Assembly (NCBI GenBank): GCA_019429205.1
Contig: JAHYIT010000033.1
Span: 1-36,980 of the forward strand
From: Mariniphaga sp.
Lineage (GTDB): Bacteria > Bacteroidota > Bacteroidia > Bacteroidales > Prolixibacteraceae
Reading direction: 5' to 3'
Length of the DNA: 36,980 nt
This document shows positions 1 through 8,214 of the stretch, in pieces (positions within the stretch are counted from its first letter, which is position 1; each line of letters begins with the position of its first letter). The position numbers were made by a program, and so were the translations under genes. The notes beneath the pieces are model-generated. The model worked only from the letters and a program-made list of their open reading frames with translations. It did no database searches and was not told where the DNA came from.

Positions 1-868
1 TGGCTTTCATTTTTGAAATAATGAACCAATTGCGTAGCACAAATCCGGAAACCAACATCAAAACACCAAGCAAAGTTCCGGCAGTGACAAATTTTTTCCA
101 CTGTTCTGAACCTGTTTTCCGGAGAATTAAACTGAAAAACAACCCGGAAATTACCAGCAGCGGCGTGTTTCCGCCAATAAGCACACCAAAAACCGGACGC
201 AGAAAATTTAGAAACGAAAGCATTCCCAGTTGCGAAAAAATATTCAGCGCCAAAAAAAGCAGCCAAAACAAGCCGGTCTTCAGAAAGTCTTCTTTTGCAA
301 CCAGGTAAACCAAAGTCGTGGCAAAATAACCCCAGCCAATCAGGCCCAGAATGCCCCACCAGCCGGTTGTGAGCCAGCCGGGATCATCGGCAGTTCCGCT
401 TCTGAAAATAAAAACCAAAACAATTAACCCGGCAATTCCAAGTCCTTTCATTAAAAAAACTACTTTTTTAGAAACATTTTTATACATGTTCCAAATTAGG
501 AAAACCGAAATGTACATCAGAATTGCCCACAGGTTTTTGTTCATTCCGGTAAGATCCGGATTTAGCCTCGAAACATTCAGCATTAACACTCCGATGATAA
601 GCAAACTAATTGTGCGGGTTAAAATATGGAAAATCACCTGCCAGGTGGAGTCCCCTTTTTTAAAACGGCTTTGCACAGCAAACGGCACGGCCATGCCCAC
701 CATAAACAAAAACCCTGGAAAAACCCAGTCGGCCAGTCCCATGCCATCGAAGTTGGCTTCGGTGTGCCCCAGCCACCAGGGCACGTTTTTCATGTACAAA
801 TCGTTCACAAAAAGCATCAAAAACAGGGTGAGCCCCCGCATAATGTCGATGGTAAGAATTCGCTTCAC
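1..868 (-). CDS. HGSNAT/DUF5009-like membrane acyltransferase, 3' end outside window
   Basis: This reading frame runs off the left edge, so the C-terminus is missing; about 289 codons are visible. The N-terminus (MKRILTIDIMRGLTLFLML) followed by WWLGH and then GLADWVFPGFLFMVG matches the heparan-alpha-glucosaminide N-acetyltransferase catalytic family (DUF1624/DUF5009), polytopic inner-membrane proteins thought to pass acetyl groups across the membrane to sugars. Several hydrophobic helices follow. I chose a GTG start at 868 because the family's conserved N-terminal motif begins right there and no in-frame ATG lies between it and the upstream in-frame stop. The next ATG (10th codon) would cut the motif. 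The substrate in bacteria is generally unknown. No neighbour on this strand explains it. Confidence 0.75.
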   Translation of the reverse strand, partial: MKRILTIDIMRGLTLFLMLFVNDLYMKNVPWWLGHTEANFDGMGLADWVFPGFLFMVGMAVPFAVQSRFKKGDSTWQVIFHILTRTISLLIIGVLMLNVSRLNPDLTGMNKNLWAILMYISVFLIWNMYKNVSKKVVFLMKGLGIAGLIVLVFIFRSGTADDPGWLTTGWWGILGLIGWGYFATTLVYLVAKEDFLKTGLFWLLFLALNIFSQLGMLSFLNFLRPVFGVLIGGNTPLLVISGLFFSLILRKTGSEQWKKFVTAGTLLGVLMLVSGFVLRNWFIISKMKA

Positions 869-974
869 AATATTGGATAATTTTGATTTGAGGTGAAAAT
901 AGGAAATTTCAAATACAAATTTCCATTTTTTATCGCTGACTATGCAAATTACAAATCAAGGAACTCAATGACAA

Positions 975-1202
975 TTACTTTGATTTTATAAATTCGTTTA
1001 CTTCAATTCCTGCCTGTCTTAAAATTGCCCGTAAAGTACCTTCTGGCATATCTCCGGGATGATTTGGAATAGTTGTAAATCTCTTTGTTGAAGAATTAAA
1101 CCATATTTCATGACTACCAGCAGCCTGCCTGTAGAATTCAAATCCAAATTTCTTCAGAATCTTTATTATTTCACGGTATTTAAAACCAGAAAGGCGACCC
1201 AT
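975..1202 (-). CDS. hicA: HicA-type mRNA interferase toxin
   Basis: The protein has 75 residues, the usual HicA size. It has the small double-stranded-RNA-binding-like fold signature: a helix with KILKKFGFEFYRQAAGSHEIW, where GSH puts the catalytic histidine at residue 31, then a basic strand, then IPNHPGDMPEGTLRAILRQAGI, typical of the family C-terminus. HicA cleaves mRNA and is neutralised by HicB. I chose the ATG at 1202 over an in-frame TTG at 1214 because GGAG lies six bases ahead of it. The upstream hicB stop is one base away, so the two are almost certainly co-transcribed and translationally coupled. Confidence 0.85.
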   Translation of the reverse strand: MGRLSGFKYREIIKILKKFGFEFYRQAAGSHEIWFNSSTKRFTTIPNHPGDMPEGTLRAILRQAGIEVNEFIKSK

Positions 1203-1203
1203 T

Positions 1204-1428
1204 TCAAACTCCAATTACCAATGGATAATCAAAACTGTCAGTTAAAACCTTTAATTTAGGAATTTGTTCCTCCTGTGCTTCAATCAATTTTTTAGCTAAA
1301 TCTTTTGCTATCTCAATTGTTTCTGCTACAGTTCTGCCCTGTGCTACCAATCCCTGAATACTTTCAGAAGTAGCCAAATAGTATCCCTCGGGCAACTTTT
1401 CTATATGGATATTAATAATTTTTTCCAT
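1204..1428 (-). CDS. hicB: HicB-like antitoxin without DNA-binding domain
   Basis: This is a 74-residue protein with the HicB partial-RNase-H-like pattern: IHIEKLPEGYYLATSESIQG, then a helix with TVAETIEIAKDLAKKLIE. It lies directly upstream of hicA (antitoxin first), one base apart. The fold ends after about residue 55, leaving only a short tail (LKVLTDSFDYPLVIGV). There is therefore no room for the ribbon-helix-helix or helix-turn-helix found in many longer HicB proteins, so classical operator autoregulation is not obvious. The ATG at 1428 is preferred to an in-frame TTG at 1446 because it begins the conserved first strand. Confidence 0.82.
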   Translation of the reverse strand: MEKIINIHIEKLPEGYYLATSESIQGLVAQGRTVAETIEIAKDLAKKLIEAQEEQIPKLKVLTDSFDYPLVIGV

Positions 1429-1499
1429 GTACCTGTTTTTTGCCAAAGTTAATCAAAATAGCCTTTAGAAAATAGCTCAACCTTTTCGAAATCTGAAAA

Positions 1500-2387
1500 C
1501 TACCCAAGTTTCTCCTTAAAGAAATCAACCGTTCGTTGCCAGGCCAGTTTGGCTGCCGTTTCATCATACCGCGGAGTGGTATCGTTGTGAAATCCGTGAT
1601 TTGTGTCCGGATAAAAATACGCCGTATAATCTTTGTTGTACTTTTTCAGTGCTTCTTCGTAAGCAGGCCAGCCGGCATTCACGCGGGTATCGAGTTCTGC
1701 AAAATGCAGCAACAATGGCGCTTCAATTGCCTGCACATCCTCGGCATCGGGCTGACCGCCGTAAAACGGAACGGCTGCCATCAAATCAGGAACTTTTACT
1801 GCCATCATGTTGGAAATCCAGCCGCCGAAACAGAAACCAACCACACCCACATTCCCGTTACATTCCGGGTGCGATTTCAGGTAGTGAAAGGCGGCGATAA
1901 AATCCTCCAGCATTTCATTCCGGTCGCGTTTGGCCTGCAAAGCCCTTCCATCGTCGTCATTACCGGGATAACCTCCCAGCGGAGTGAGTGCATCGGGCGC
2001 CAGCGAAAGAAAACCTTCCAATCCGGCCCGGCGGCCCACATCTGCGATGTGCGGATTCAGCCCGCGGTTTTCATGAACAACAATAATGCCCGGTAGTTTG
2101 CTGTTATTGTTTACCGGCCTCGATAGTTGCCCTTTAATTTTTCCGCCTCCTTTGGGCGAATCGTATTCATTAAACTCTGTTTTCAGCCGCGGATCATCCG
2201 CTTTTACATGAATTTTATCCTGGTAATTGGGCATAATAAAACTCATCAGCGATGAAACGGTCAGTCCGCCAACAGCGTAAACAGAAAGTTTTTCCATAAA
2301 CTGCCGGCGGTCAAGCCGGTTGTGCGCATAATCATCATACAGGTCGAACACTTCCTGTTTGATGTCCTCTTTTTTAAGCTTTTTCAT
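1500..2387 (-). CDS. dienelactone hydrolase-family alpha/beta hydrolase, exported
   Basis: The protein has 295 residues. Residues 1-55 carry [16 protein letters not shown] followed by a hydrophobic stretch, which looks like an export or membrane-targeting leader like those on related YghX-type hydrolases. The catalytic domain (about 75-295) shows HENRG (Glu106), the nucleophile elbow GFCFGGW with Cys186 in place of the usual serine, Asp233 in ELDTRVN and His264 in NHGFHN. This Cys-Asp-His triad is characteristic of dienelactone hydrolases. The natural substrate cannot be inferred; the family acts on lactone or ester bonds. It lies 53 bases downstream of the NirK-like gene on the same strand and could be co-transcribed. 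Confidence 0.85.
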   Translation of the reverse strand: MKKLKKEDIKQEVFDLYDDYAHNRLDRRQFMEKLSVYAVGGLTVSSLMSFIMPNYQDKIHVKADDPRLKTEFNEYDSPKGGGKIKGQLSRPVNNNSKLPGIIVVHENRGLNPHIADVGRRAGLEGFLSLAPDALTPLGGYPGNDDDGRALQAKRDRNEMLEDFIAAFHYLKSHPECNGNVGVVGFCFGGWISNMMAVKVPDLMAAVPFYGGQPDAEDVQAIEAPLLLHFAELDTRVNAGWPAYEEALKKYNKDYTAYFYPDTNHGFHNDTTPRYDETAAKLAWQRTVDFFKEKLG

Positions 2388-2440
2388 GTTAAAAATATTT
2401 TGGTATTTAACTGAAATAGAGAAGAATTGTTCACTCCGAA

Positions 2441-4258
2441 TCAGATAACCGATTTTTCACTTTTTCTCACCATGGCATATACAGAAACAACCAAAGCCAG
2501 TGCAGCCAAAGCAAGAATGCTCCAGTGGTAAAAAGTTGTATTTGTTGGCCCGACAGATGAATAAACCCTTGCCTGTTTTGCCTGTTCTCCCGTTACAATA
2601 ATTTTAGCCTCCATATAAGGATGCGGCGCACAGATATAGGTGTATTCCCCAGGTTTGGTTATGGTAAATTCATAACTTTCAGCGTGGGCCAGCAAAGGAG
2701 AGTAAAAAATTTCAGGGCCATCTTTTACAATAACATTATGAATGCCGGAAAATTCCCCCTCCATAAATGTAAAAACATCTTCATTCACCCATTTAATGGT
2801 TGTGCCGGGCGCTACCTGAACCACTTTCGGATAATAGGAATTTCCGATTATGCGAATAATTACCTCGCTGGTTTCACTGCCATAAACAACCGGGACTTCC
2901 ACTTCGTCAGAGCCGAGCCCGAAAGGAGTGATGGTTCGGTTAGCCTGGCTTCTGAACTCTTCCATTTCTTCTTCAGAATAGGCTATTCCATCTGAAAGTA
3001 TCGTTTTGGGCGTTTCTGCATCCGGATCACAAACCAGCAATCCCAGTGCACCCCTGTCGGTGGAACCCACTGCATGGGAAAGCATCAGGTAACTGCCTTC
3101 ATCCGGCGGAATCCGGAATTCAATCACCCACGAATCAGATGGACCGGCGGTAACTGTTTGTCCGCCCGTGAACCGGTTTTCAGGGTTCCCCTGCCAGTAG
3201 GCAAAGTCCCACACAATTCCCACAATATGAAATGTTGAAACAAGATTGGGCCCGGCATTCAGAAAATTAATGCGCACATAATCACCCGGTTTGCCCACAA
3301 TGGGTTCCTCAACGTACCTGAACAGTTTGCCGTTAAACGCAGTGTACATGGGTTTTCCCTGACCGTCAACCGCATCTTTACCGCTGGCATAATATTCATG
3401 TTGAACCAGGTAAATTTCAATGTCCGGCTCTTTGTTTAATATACGTTCCAACTCGAACTTTTTCTTAGGCTCAACTACAATCATTCCGTACTGCCCAAAA
3501 ATAATGTGCATGGGAATGGCATGTCCGCCGGGCGCGCAATGGTACATGTAAACACCGGGAGAGTTGGCCTGAAAAACCACGGTGGCACTATCACCAGGTG
3601 CAATTTTACCCAAATATTTTGAAGTCTGGGAATATGCTGCATGAATGGAGGCGCCATGTGAAATATTTCCATCGTTCACCACAGTAAACGAAACAACATC
3701 TCCTTCCTCTACGATTAAAGTAGGACCGGGAATTTTTTTATCAATTGTAAATCCCTTGTAAATAACCCCGTTGCCAATATAAGTATCGCCCTCCTCCAGC
3801 GTAATCCGAATATATTTATCGGGTTGGGTGTTTTGCGGAACATAACCCGTAGCCGGTATAGGCAAATTTTTATCCCGTTGCATTACATCGAAAAATTCCA
3901 AACCCTGATTTTCTGCAGGAGTAGCAGTATTTGAATAGGATGGCGCCGAAACCGGCGATGGCTCATCAGTAAATATTTCATTTAGCGCTGCCGGACTTAA
4001 ATCTGTCACCGTTAGATTATTCATCGCCAGCACATCATTTACCCATTTTGTGGGAGACTCCTCTTTACCGGATTGCGCTGCAATAGCAGTTCTCATTTCT
4101 TTTGAAATTAAACTGTTGAATTTGTCTTCGCCAAGAAGCGTGTTCAAAAAGCTTCTGTTGCATGACTCACAGGCTTTCAGCTCGGAAAAGGAAAAAAATA
4201 ATAAGGAAATAAAAATGAAGGTTTTTAATCCTCCCAATAAAAATGAAGTTTTCATCAT
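2441..4258 (-). CDS. NirK-like two-domain cupredoxin fused to plastocyanin domain and C-terminal anchor
   Basis: Residues are counted from a TTG one codon upstream of the chosen ATG (4258). An N-terminal signal peptide (about 1-30) is followed by a CESC-containing region of unknown kind. A NirK-like pair of cupredoxin domains (about 150-415) follows, with a type-1 copper set H202, C242, H252, M260 and type-2 ligands H207, H241 (YMYHCAPGG) and H345 (STFHIVG). A second type-1 domain (about 465-558) has H508, C544, H547, M550. A transmembrane helix (about 577-597) and a basic tail end the protein. In copper nitrite reductases the type-1 His is followed by an essential Asp (HNVDFH); here the segment is HGASIH, with Ser205 at that place. 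The FNG segment that normally leads to the catalytic His also has none. Copper binding is therefore likely, but true nitrite reduction is doubtful. It could be a multicopper oxidase-like enzyme. Confidence 0.8.
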   Translation of the reverse strand: MMKTSFLLGGLKTFIFISLLFFSFSELKACESCNRSFLNTLLGEDKFNSLISKEMRTAIAAQSGKEESPTKWVNDVLAMNNLTVTDLSPAALNEIFTDEPSPVSAPSYSNTATPAENQGLEFFDVMQRDKNLPIPATGYVPQNTQPDKYIRITLEEGDTYIGNGVIYKGFTIDKKIPGPTLIVEEGDVVSFTVVNDGNISHGASIHAAYSQTSKYLGKIAPGDSATVVFQANSPGVYMYHCAPGGHAIPMHIIFGQYGMIVVEPKKKFELERILNKEPDIEIYLVQHEYYASGKDAVDGQGKPMYTAFNGKLFRYVEEPIVGKPGDYVRINFLNAGPNLVSTFHIVGIVWDFAYWQGNPENRFTGGQTVTAGPSDSWVIEFRIPPDEGSYLMLSHAVGSTDRGALGLLVCDPDAETPKTILSDGIAYSEEEMEEFRSQANRTITPFGLGSDEVEVPVVYGSETSEVIIRIIGNSYYPKVVQVAPGTTIKWVNEDVFTFMEGEFSGIHNVIVKDGPEIFYSPLLAHAESYEFTITKPGEYTYICAPHPYMEAKIIVTGEQAKQARVYSSVGPTNTTFYHWSILALAALALVVSVYAMVRKSEKSVI

Positions 4259-4370
4259 CAATAATTTTAAAATTACATAATCGAAAAAACTCTAATAACC
4301 AGCAAAATAACTTTCATTTCAAAAAATAATAAAGCAAGATATTTTTAAAGAATCGTTTATTATTTTCAAA

Positions 4371-4378
4371 CAAAGGTA
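4371..4378 (-). promoter_or_regulatory. candidate -7 element for the NirK-like gene
   Basis: On the minus strand this reads TACCTTTG, an exact match to the Bacteroidota -7 consensus TAnnTTTG, in a very AT-rich spacer. The -33 region upstream is T-rich but has no clean TTTG. Transcription would start near 4367, giving a leader of roughly 110 bases. The rest of the 4259-4523 spacer is AT-rich and I see no gene in it. Confidence 0.4.
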
Positions 4379-4523
4379 TAATAATTTATTAAATGGATAA
4401 AAAGGTATTTTAGTCAATATAAAAATTCAATTAGAAAAAATATATATTGATCGATACCATTCCTATTTGTTTAATGCTTCCGCTAAAAAACAGGCAATGC
4501 GCGCGGGTTATTTTCAAACAAAC

Positions 4524-5005
4524 TTACTGCGTATCCATTGCTTTTTTGCGTTTGAGGGCAGAGTCGGAAAGCAGCATCCATTTCAGGTTTTCGTGCGGAA
4601 GGTCGACTTTGAGACCGGCGGGCAGTTCGTTTGTTATAATGAAGTATTTGGCCCGTTTGAGCACTACGCCGATTTTTTTCAAGTGGTAAAACGTGAGTTT
4701 ACGGTGGCGCAGCACCTGGATGATGTGCTGTGCCGACTGCACCCCCACCCCGCGAATGCGCAAAATCATTTCGTAGCCGGCATTGTTAACATCCACCGGG
4801 AAAAGATACAGGTTGAGCAGGGCATAACCCAGTTTAGGGTCCACATCCAAATCGAGAAAAGGCTGGTCTTCGTTAAGGATTTCCCCGGCCTTAAATTGTT
4901 AAAACCGCATGAGCCAGTCGGTTTCGGGTGTGGCACCCACAATCAGTTGAGTACTTTGACCTGCCGGTGCAAATAGCGGTGCTTTCCGGTATTTTTTCGT
5001 TATTC
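4524..5005 (-). pseudogene. remnant of putative DNA modification/repair radical-SAM protein (TIGR03916-like)
   Basis: Reading the minus strand in one frame from about 5005 gives YRKAPLFAPAGQSTQLIV, then GATPETDWLMRF, an in-frame TAA, then QFKAGEILNEDQPFLDLDVD and a C-terminal part with a helix-hairpin-helix (LRIRGVGVQSAQHIIQVLRH) and IGVVLKRAKYFI. These blocks belong, in this order, to the radical-SAM protein of the putative DNA modification/repair family. In family members as I know them, tens of residues separate GATPETD from DWLMRF; here they are joined directly, so an internal deletion is likely. A nonsense codon follows, and the N-terminal iron-sulfur half is absent. Its usual partner (a uracil-DNA-glycosylase-like gene) is not seen here. 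I read this as a decaying gene. A 108-codon frame from 4850 remains open but is probably not functional. Confidence 0.72.
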
Positions 5006-5062
5006 ATTCTGGCTGAAATATAACCAAAAGTGTCGGTTATAAGATAGACAAAACAGTTGGGA

Positions 5063-5113
5063 GTTCAAAGTTCAAAGCTTAAAGTTTAAAGTTTAAAGTT
5101 TAAAGTTTAAAGG
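5063..5113. repeat. tandem 7-bp repeat of AAAGTTT type
   Basis: The stretch starts with two degenerate units (GTTCAAA) and continues as about five units of the heptamer TTTAAAG/AAAGTTT. It lies between the radical-SAM remnant and the 3' end of the coiled-coil gene. A shorter copy of the same motif occurs near 17793-17811 downstream of a different gene. It may be a slippage-prone microsatellite. Confidence 0.8.
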
Positions 5114-5114
5114 T

Positions 5115-5435
5115 CTATTCCGCCTTATCATTTTTTTCTGTTGATGATTGACTTTTAAATAACGAAGTCAAATGCTGAAACGCCTCTTTAAATGATTCTG
5201 CACTTTTAGAAAATGCTTCTTTGGCTTCGGCCCATTTGCCGTCGCCTGATTCTTCCATCTTTTTGTACCTGGCTTCCAATTCGGCTTCCAATTCCTTAAT
5301 TTTAGCCATAATTTCCCTGTATTTGGCTTTCGACTTTTCTTTCAGGTCACCGCTTCTCGATTCCAGTTCTACAATCATTGCAAAAAGTTCATCAATGCTC
5401 TTTTTTGCCTTTTCTTTAAATTCTTCCCGCTTCAT
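5115..5435 (-). CDS. small charged coiled-coil protein, function unknown
   Basis: This is a 106-residue soluble protein that is almost entirely alpha-helical in character and very rich in Lys, Glu and Ala (for example KIKELEAELEARYKKMEE). No cysteines, signal peptide or membrane segment are visible. Residues about 1-60 give a continuous heptad-like helix and about 65-95 a second helix (WAEAKEAFSKSAESFKEAFQ), so an antiparallel hairpin or dimeric coiled coil is plausible. I do not recognise a defined family; similar proteins are sometimes annotated as stress-related. A separate promoter-like element lies just upstream (5464-5471). Confidence 0.7.
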   Translation of the reverse strand: MKREEFKEKAKKSIDELFAMIVELESRSGDLKEKSKAKYREIMAKIKELEAELEARYKKMEESGDGKWAEAKEAFSKSAESFKEAFQHLTSLFKSQSSTEKNDKAE

Positions 5436-5463
5436 TTTCCCGAAATTAAATTTATATTCTCCT

Positions 5464-5471
5464 CAAATGTA
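5464..5471 (-). promoter_or_regulatory. candidate -7 element for the coiled-coil gene
   Basis: The minus strand reads TACATTTG, an exact match to TAnnTTTG. It is followed by GAGGAG and an AT-rich leader of about 25 bases before the ATG at 5435. The -33 element is not clear. Confidence 0.4.
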
Positions 5472-5510
5472 GTAAATTGTACAAAATTAATTCACATAAA
5501 TCAGAATTCT

Positions 5511-5861
5511 ATGTATCAATACAAAGCTACCGTAGAGCGCGTGGTTGACGGAGACACCATCGACCTGACCATTGACCTGGGTTTTAAAATCACCACCCAC
5601 CAGCGCATCAGGCTTGCGGGAATTGACACACCTGAAATTTTTAGCGTTAAAAAAGATTCGGAAGAATACAAAAAAGGCATGGAAGCCAAAGAATTTGTAG
5701 AGACCCGTGTAGCCGCCAACGGCAACAAAGTAATTGTGGAAACAGAAAAATACACAGGAAAATATGGTCGCTACATTGGCACCATTACACTGACCGACAA
5801 CGAATTAACCTTAAATGACGAACTGGTTAAAAAAGGATTTGCCCGAAAAGTAAAGTATTAA
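5511..5861 (+). CDS. thermonuclease-family (staphylococcal nuclease-like) protein
   Basis: This is a single SNase domain of 116 residues with no signal peptide, so it is probably cytoplasmic. The fold's motifs are in order: VERVVDGDTIDL (Asp13, Asp15 at the calcium site), QRIRLAGIDTPE (Arg34, Asp39, Glu42) and GKYGRYIG (Arg87), followed by LNDELVKKGFARK. The catalytic Arg-Glu-Arg set of the family is therefore present (Arg34, Glu42, Arg87), and cleavage of nucleic-acid phosphodiester bonds is expected. It is shorter than secreted nucleases but complete for one domain. It stands between divergent and independent neighbours and is probably transcribed alone. Confidence 0.85.
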   Translation: MYQYKATVERVVDGDTIDLTIDLGFKITTHQRIRLAGIDTPEIFSVKKDSEEYKKGMEAKEFVETRVAANGNKVIVETEKYTGKYGRYIGTITLTDNELTLNDELVKKGFARKVKY

Positions 5862-5888
5862 CCGAAATCTTAAACCTGAAAAACCAAA

Positions 5889-5911
5889 TGGAATCCTCCA
5901 TCAGGAATCCA
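5889..5911. terminator. weak hairpin downstream of the nuclease gene
   Basis: TGGAATCCT and AGGAATCCA pair, with one A-A mismatch, around a CCATC loop, 28 bases after the nuclease stop codon. No uridine tract follows, so it is at best a weak terminator or an RNA-stabilising hairpin. Confidence 0.3.
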
Positions 5912-5920
5912 TGAAAATGC

Positions 5921-5948
5921 TTTGTATTTCCCGGAATATTTATCTTTT
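5921..5948 (+). promoter_or_regulatory. candidate promoter of the ion-transport cluster
   Basis: TTTG (5921-5924) and TATCTTTT (5941-5948) are separated by 16 bases, close to the Bacteroidota TTTG / TAnnTTTG arrangement. A second similar box, TATCTTTC, lies at 5964-5971. The transporter ATG at 5995 follows about 45 bases after the first box. Confidence 0.38.
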
Positions 5949-5994
5949 TACCGTTTCATTTTTTATCTTTCGAAAAAAATAATCTGTTCTTATT

Positions 5995-8214
5995 ATGAAC
6001 TCTGATATAAAAAAGTTTGGTACTGCACCTGTTTTCTTTACAGCAATTTCAACGATTCTTGGCGCTATTTTGTTTCTACGGTTTGGTTTTGCAGTAGGCA
6101 CACTCGGATTCTGGGGAGTTATTCTGATAATTCTGCTGGGACACATGGTTACCATCCCCACGGCCCTTGCGATTTCCGAAATTGCCACAAACAAACGGGT
6201 GGAAGGCGGCGGTGAATACTTTATTATTTCCCGTTCATTCGGATTGAATATTGGCGCCACCATTGGCATTGCCCTTTTCTTTTCGCAAGCCATTAGTGTA
6301 GCTTTTTATGTAATCGCTTTCACAGAGGCATTCGAGTTCCTGTTTAATTTTATTGTCGAGAAATTTGGTTTTGTGCTGCCGCGTCAGGCCATCAGTTTGC
6401 CGGTAATGGCTGGTCTGGCAGTATTAATCATTAAAAAAGGCGCCAACCTGGGTGTAAAAGCACTTTATTTTGTGGTGGCTATCCTTTTTATTTCCATCAT
6501 TATGTTTTTTTTGGGAAGCACAGGCCATGCCGACGAATCTACATTTAACCTGGCCAATGCACAGTTGCGAAACCCACAGGACTTTTTCGTGGTATTTGCC
6601 ATTATTTTCCCGGCATTTACCGGCATGACTGCCGGCGTTGGGCTATCCGGCGACTTGAAAAAACCATCAGTATCGATTCCTTTGGGAACAACACTGGCTA
6701 CTTTTGCCGGAATGATCATATACTTTTTTGTAGTTTACAAATTGGCCCAGTCAGCGCCGGTTGAAGAATTACTTGAGCATCAGTTAATCATGGCACAGAT
6801 TGCGCTTGGAGGCGTTATTGTTATCCCGCTGGGACTTGCAGCATCCACAATTTCATCGGCATTGGGTTCGGTAATGGTTGCGCCCCGAACGCTGCAGGCA
6901 CTTGCACTTGATAAAGCCTTTCCTTCTTCCCGAATTAACTATTGGCTATCAAGAGCCACTGCCAAAGACAACGAACCGGTGAATGCTTCGCTGGTTACCT
7001 GCGTTATTGCGTTTGTATTTGTGGCACTTGGCGATGTAAACGCAGTGGCAACCATTATTTCGATGTTTTTTATGGTTACTTACGGATCGCTTTGCCTCAT
7101 CTCGTTCCTAAACCACTTTGGATCTTCCCCATCTTACCGGCCCTCTTTTAAATCGCGCTGGTATATATCAATAATTGGTTTTGTAGTTGCTGTTTGGATC
7201 ATGTTTAAAATAAGTACAGCTTACGCGTTGCTTTCCTTTATTCTTATTGCAGTTATTTACCTTTATGTTGACCATTACCATAAATCACGAAAAGGGTTTG
7301 CTTCAATTTTTGCCAATGCGCTATTTCAACTCAACCGGAATTTGCAGGTAATGATTCAGAAAAAACAGAGTAAAAAAGAACAAAGGGAATGGCGGCCAAG
7401 TGCCATTTGTATTTCAAAAGATTCTTTTAAACGCGACAAGGCGTTTCGTTTACTCAACTGGATTTCTTATAAATACGGATTTGGAACGTACCTGCATCAT
7501 ATTGTTGGTTATTATTCTAAAAACACGAGCGAGCAGGCACGGCAGGAACATAAAAAACTGATGGAACACGTTAACAATATTGAAAACCACGTATATATCG
7601 ACACCCTGATTTCACCATCCAATACCTCAGCCATTGCACAGGCCATTCAGATTCCGGGAATTGCCGGCATGGAAAACAACATGGTTATTTTTGAATACGA
7701 TAAGGAAAACCCCAAAAACCTGACTGAAATAATCGACAATTTTGCGCTTGTAAATTCAGGCGATTTCGACATTTGTGTGCTGGCATGCAGCAACCGCGAA
7801 ATCCCGTACAAAAAGGGAATTCACATTTGGATTAATTCGCTGGACACAGAAAATGCCAACCTGATGATTTTCCTGGGTTTTATCATTTCAGGCCATCCAG
7901 ACTGGAAAAAAGGGCAAATCCAAATTTTTAATGTTTGCCGGCCCAATGAACTTGAGAAAACGAAAAAAGCAATGGATGAACTCGTTCTTTCCGGCAGGTT
8001 GCCCATATCAGGCAAAAATATCAGGTTGCTGATTCAGGAACAAAATGTTTCAATCAAAGCTATCATTAATGAACATTCGGCTAATACGGGGCTTACCTTA
8101 ATTGGTATTCGTGAAGAACTGGTAAAGAAAGAAAAGGAAAAGCAGTTTGAAGGGTATAATGAACTGGGAACTATTTTGTTTGTTCATTCAAAAGACCAAA
8201 AATCTATTGAATAA
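5995..8214 (+). CDS. SLC12-like (cation-chloride cotransporter) APC-superfamily permease
   Basis: The protein has 739 residues. Residues about 1-430 form the membrane domain, starting FGTAPVFFTAISTILGAILFLRFGFAVG. This resembles the first helix of SLC12 cotransporters, which have an ILG-IMFLR-like motif, rather than ordinary amino-acid permeases. EGGGEYFIISRSFG fits the second helix pair. A soluble C-terminal domain of about 300 residues follows, as in SLC12 proteins. The likely role is electroneutral cation/chloride or organic-solute transport; the ion specificity cannot be read. Its stop overlaps the corA start by one base (TAATG). It begins an ion/osmotic run with corA and mscS. Confidence 0.8.
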   Translation: MNSDIKKFGTAPVFFTAISTILGAILFLRFGFAVGTLGFWGVILIILLGHMVTIPTALAISEIATNKRVEGGGEYFIISRSFGLNIGATIGIALFFSQAISVAFYVIAFTEAFEFLFNFIVEKFGFVLPRQAISLPVMAGLAVLIIKKGANLGVKALYFVVAILFISIIMFFLGSTGHADESTFNLANAQLRNPQDFFVVFAIIFPAFTGMTAGVGLSGDLKKPSVSIPLGTTLATFAGMIIYFFVVYKLAQSAPVEELLEHQLIMAQIALGGVIVIPLGLAASTISSALGSVMVAPRTLQALALDKAFPSSRINYWLSRATAKDNEPVNASLVTCVIAFVFVALGDVNAVATIISMFFMVTYGSLCLISFLNHFGSSPSYRPSFKSRWYISIIGFVVAVWIMFKISTAYALLSFILIAVIYLYVDHYHKSRKGFASIFANALFQLNRNLQVMIQKKQSKKEQREWRPSAICISKDSFKRDKAFRLLNWISYKYGFGTYLHHIVGYYSKNTSEQARQEHKKLMEHVNNIENHVYIDTLISPSNTSAIAQAIQIPGIAGMENNMVIFEYDKENPKNLTEIIDNFALVNSGDFDICVLACSNREIPYKKGIHIWINSLDTENANLMIFLGFIISGHPDWKKGQIQIFNVCRPNELEKTKKAMDELVLSGRLPISGKNIRLLIQEQNVSIKAIINEHSANTGLTLIGIREELVKKEKEKQFEGYNELGTILFVHSKDQKSIE

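Noticed and set aside
21-896. Several plus-strand open frames at the left edge
   Set aside because: They are antisense to a clear membrane acyltransferase on the minus strand, and their composition (Pro/Lys/Asn mixtures without domains) is that of shadow frames.
4447-4976. Plus-strand frames of 80 and 169 codons
   Set aside because: The opposite strand carries recognisable radical-SAM family blocks, so these are complements of the remnant.
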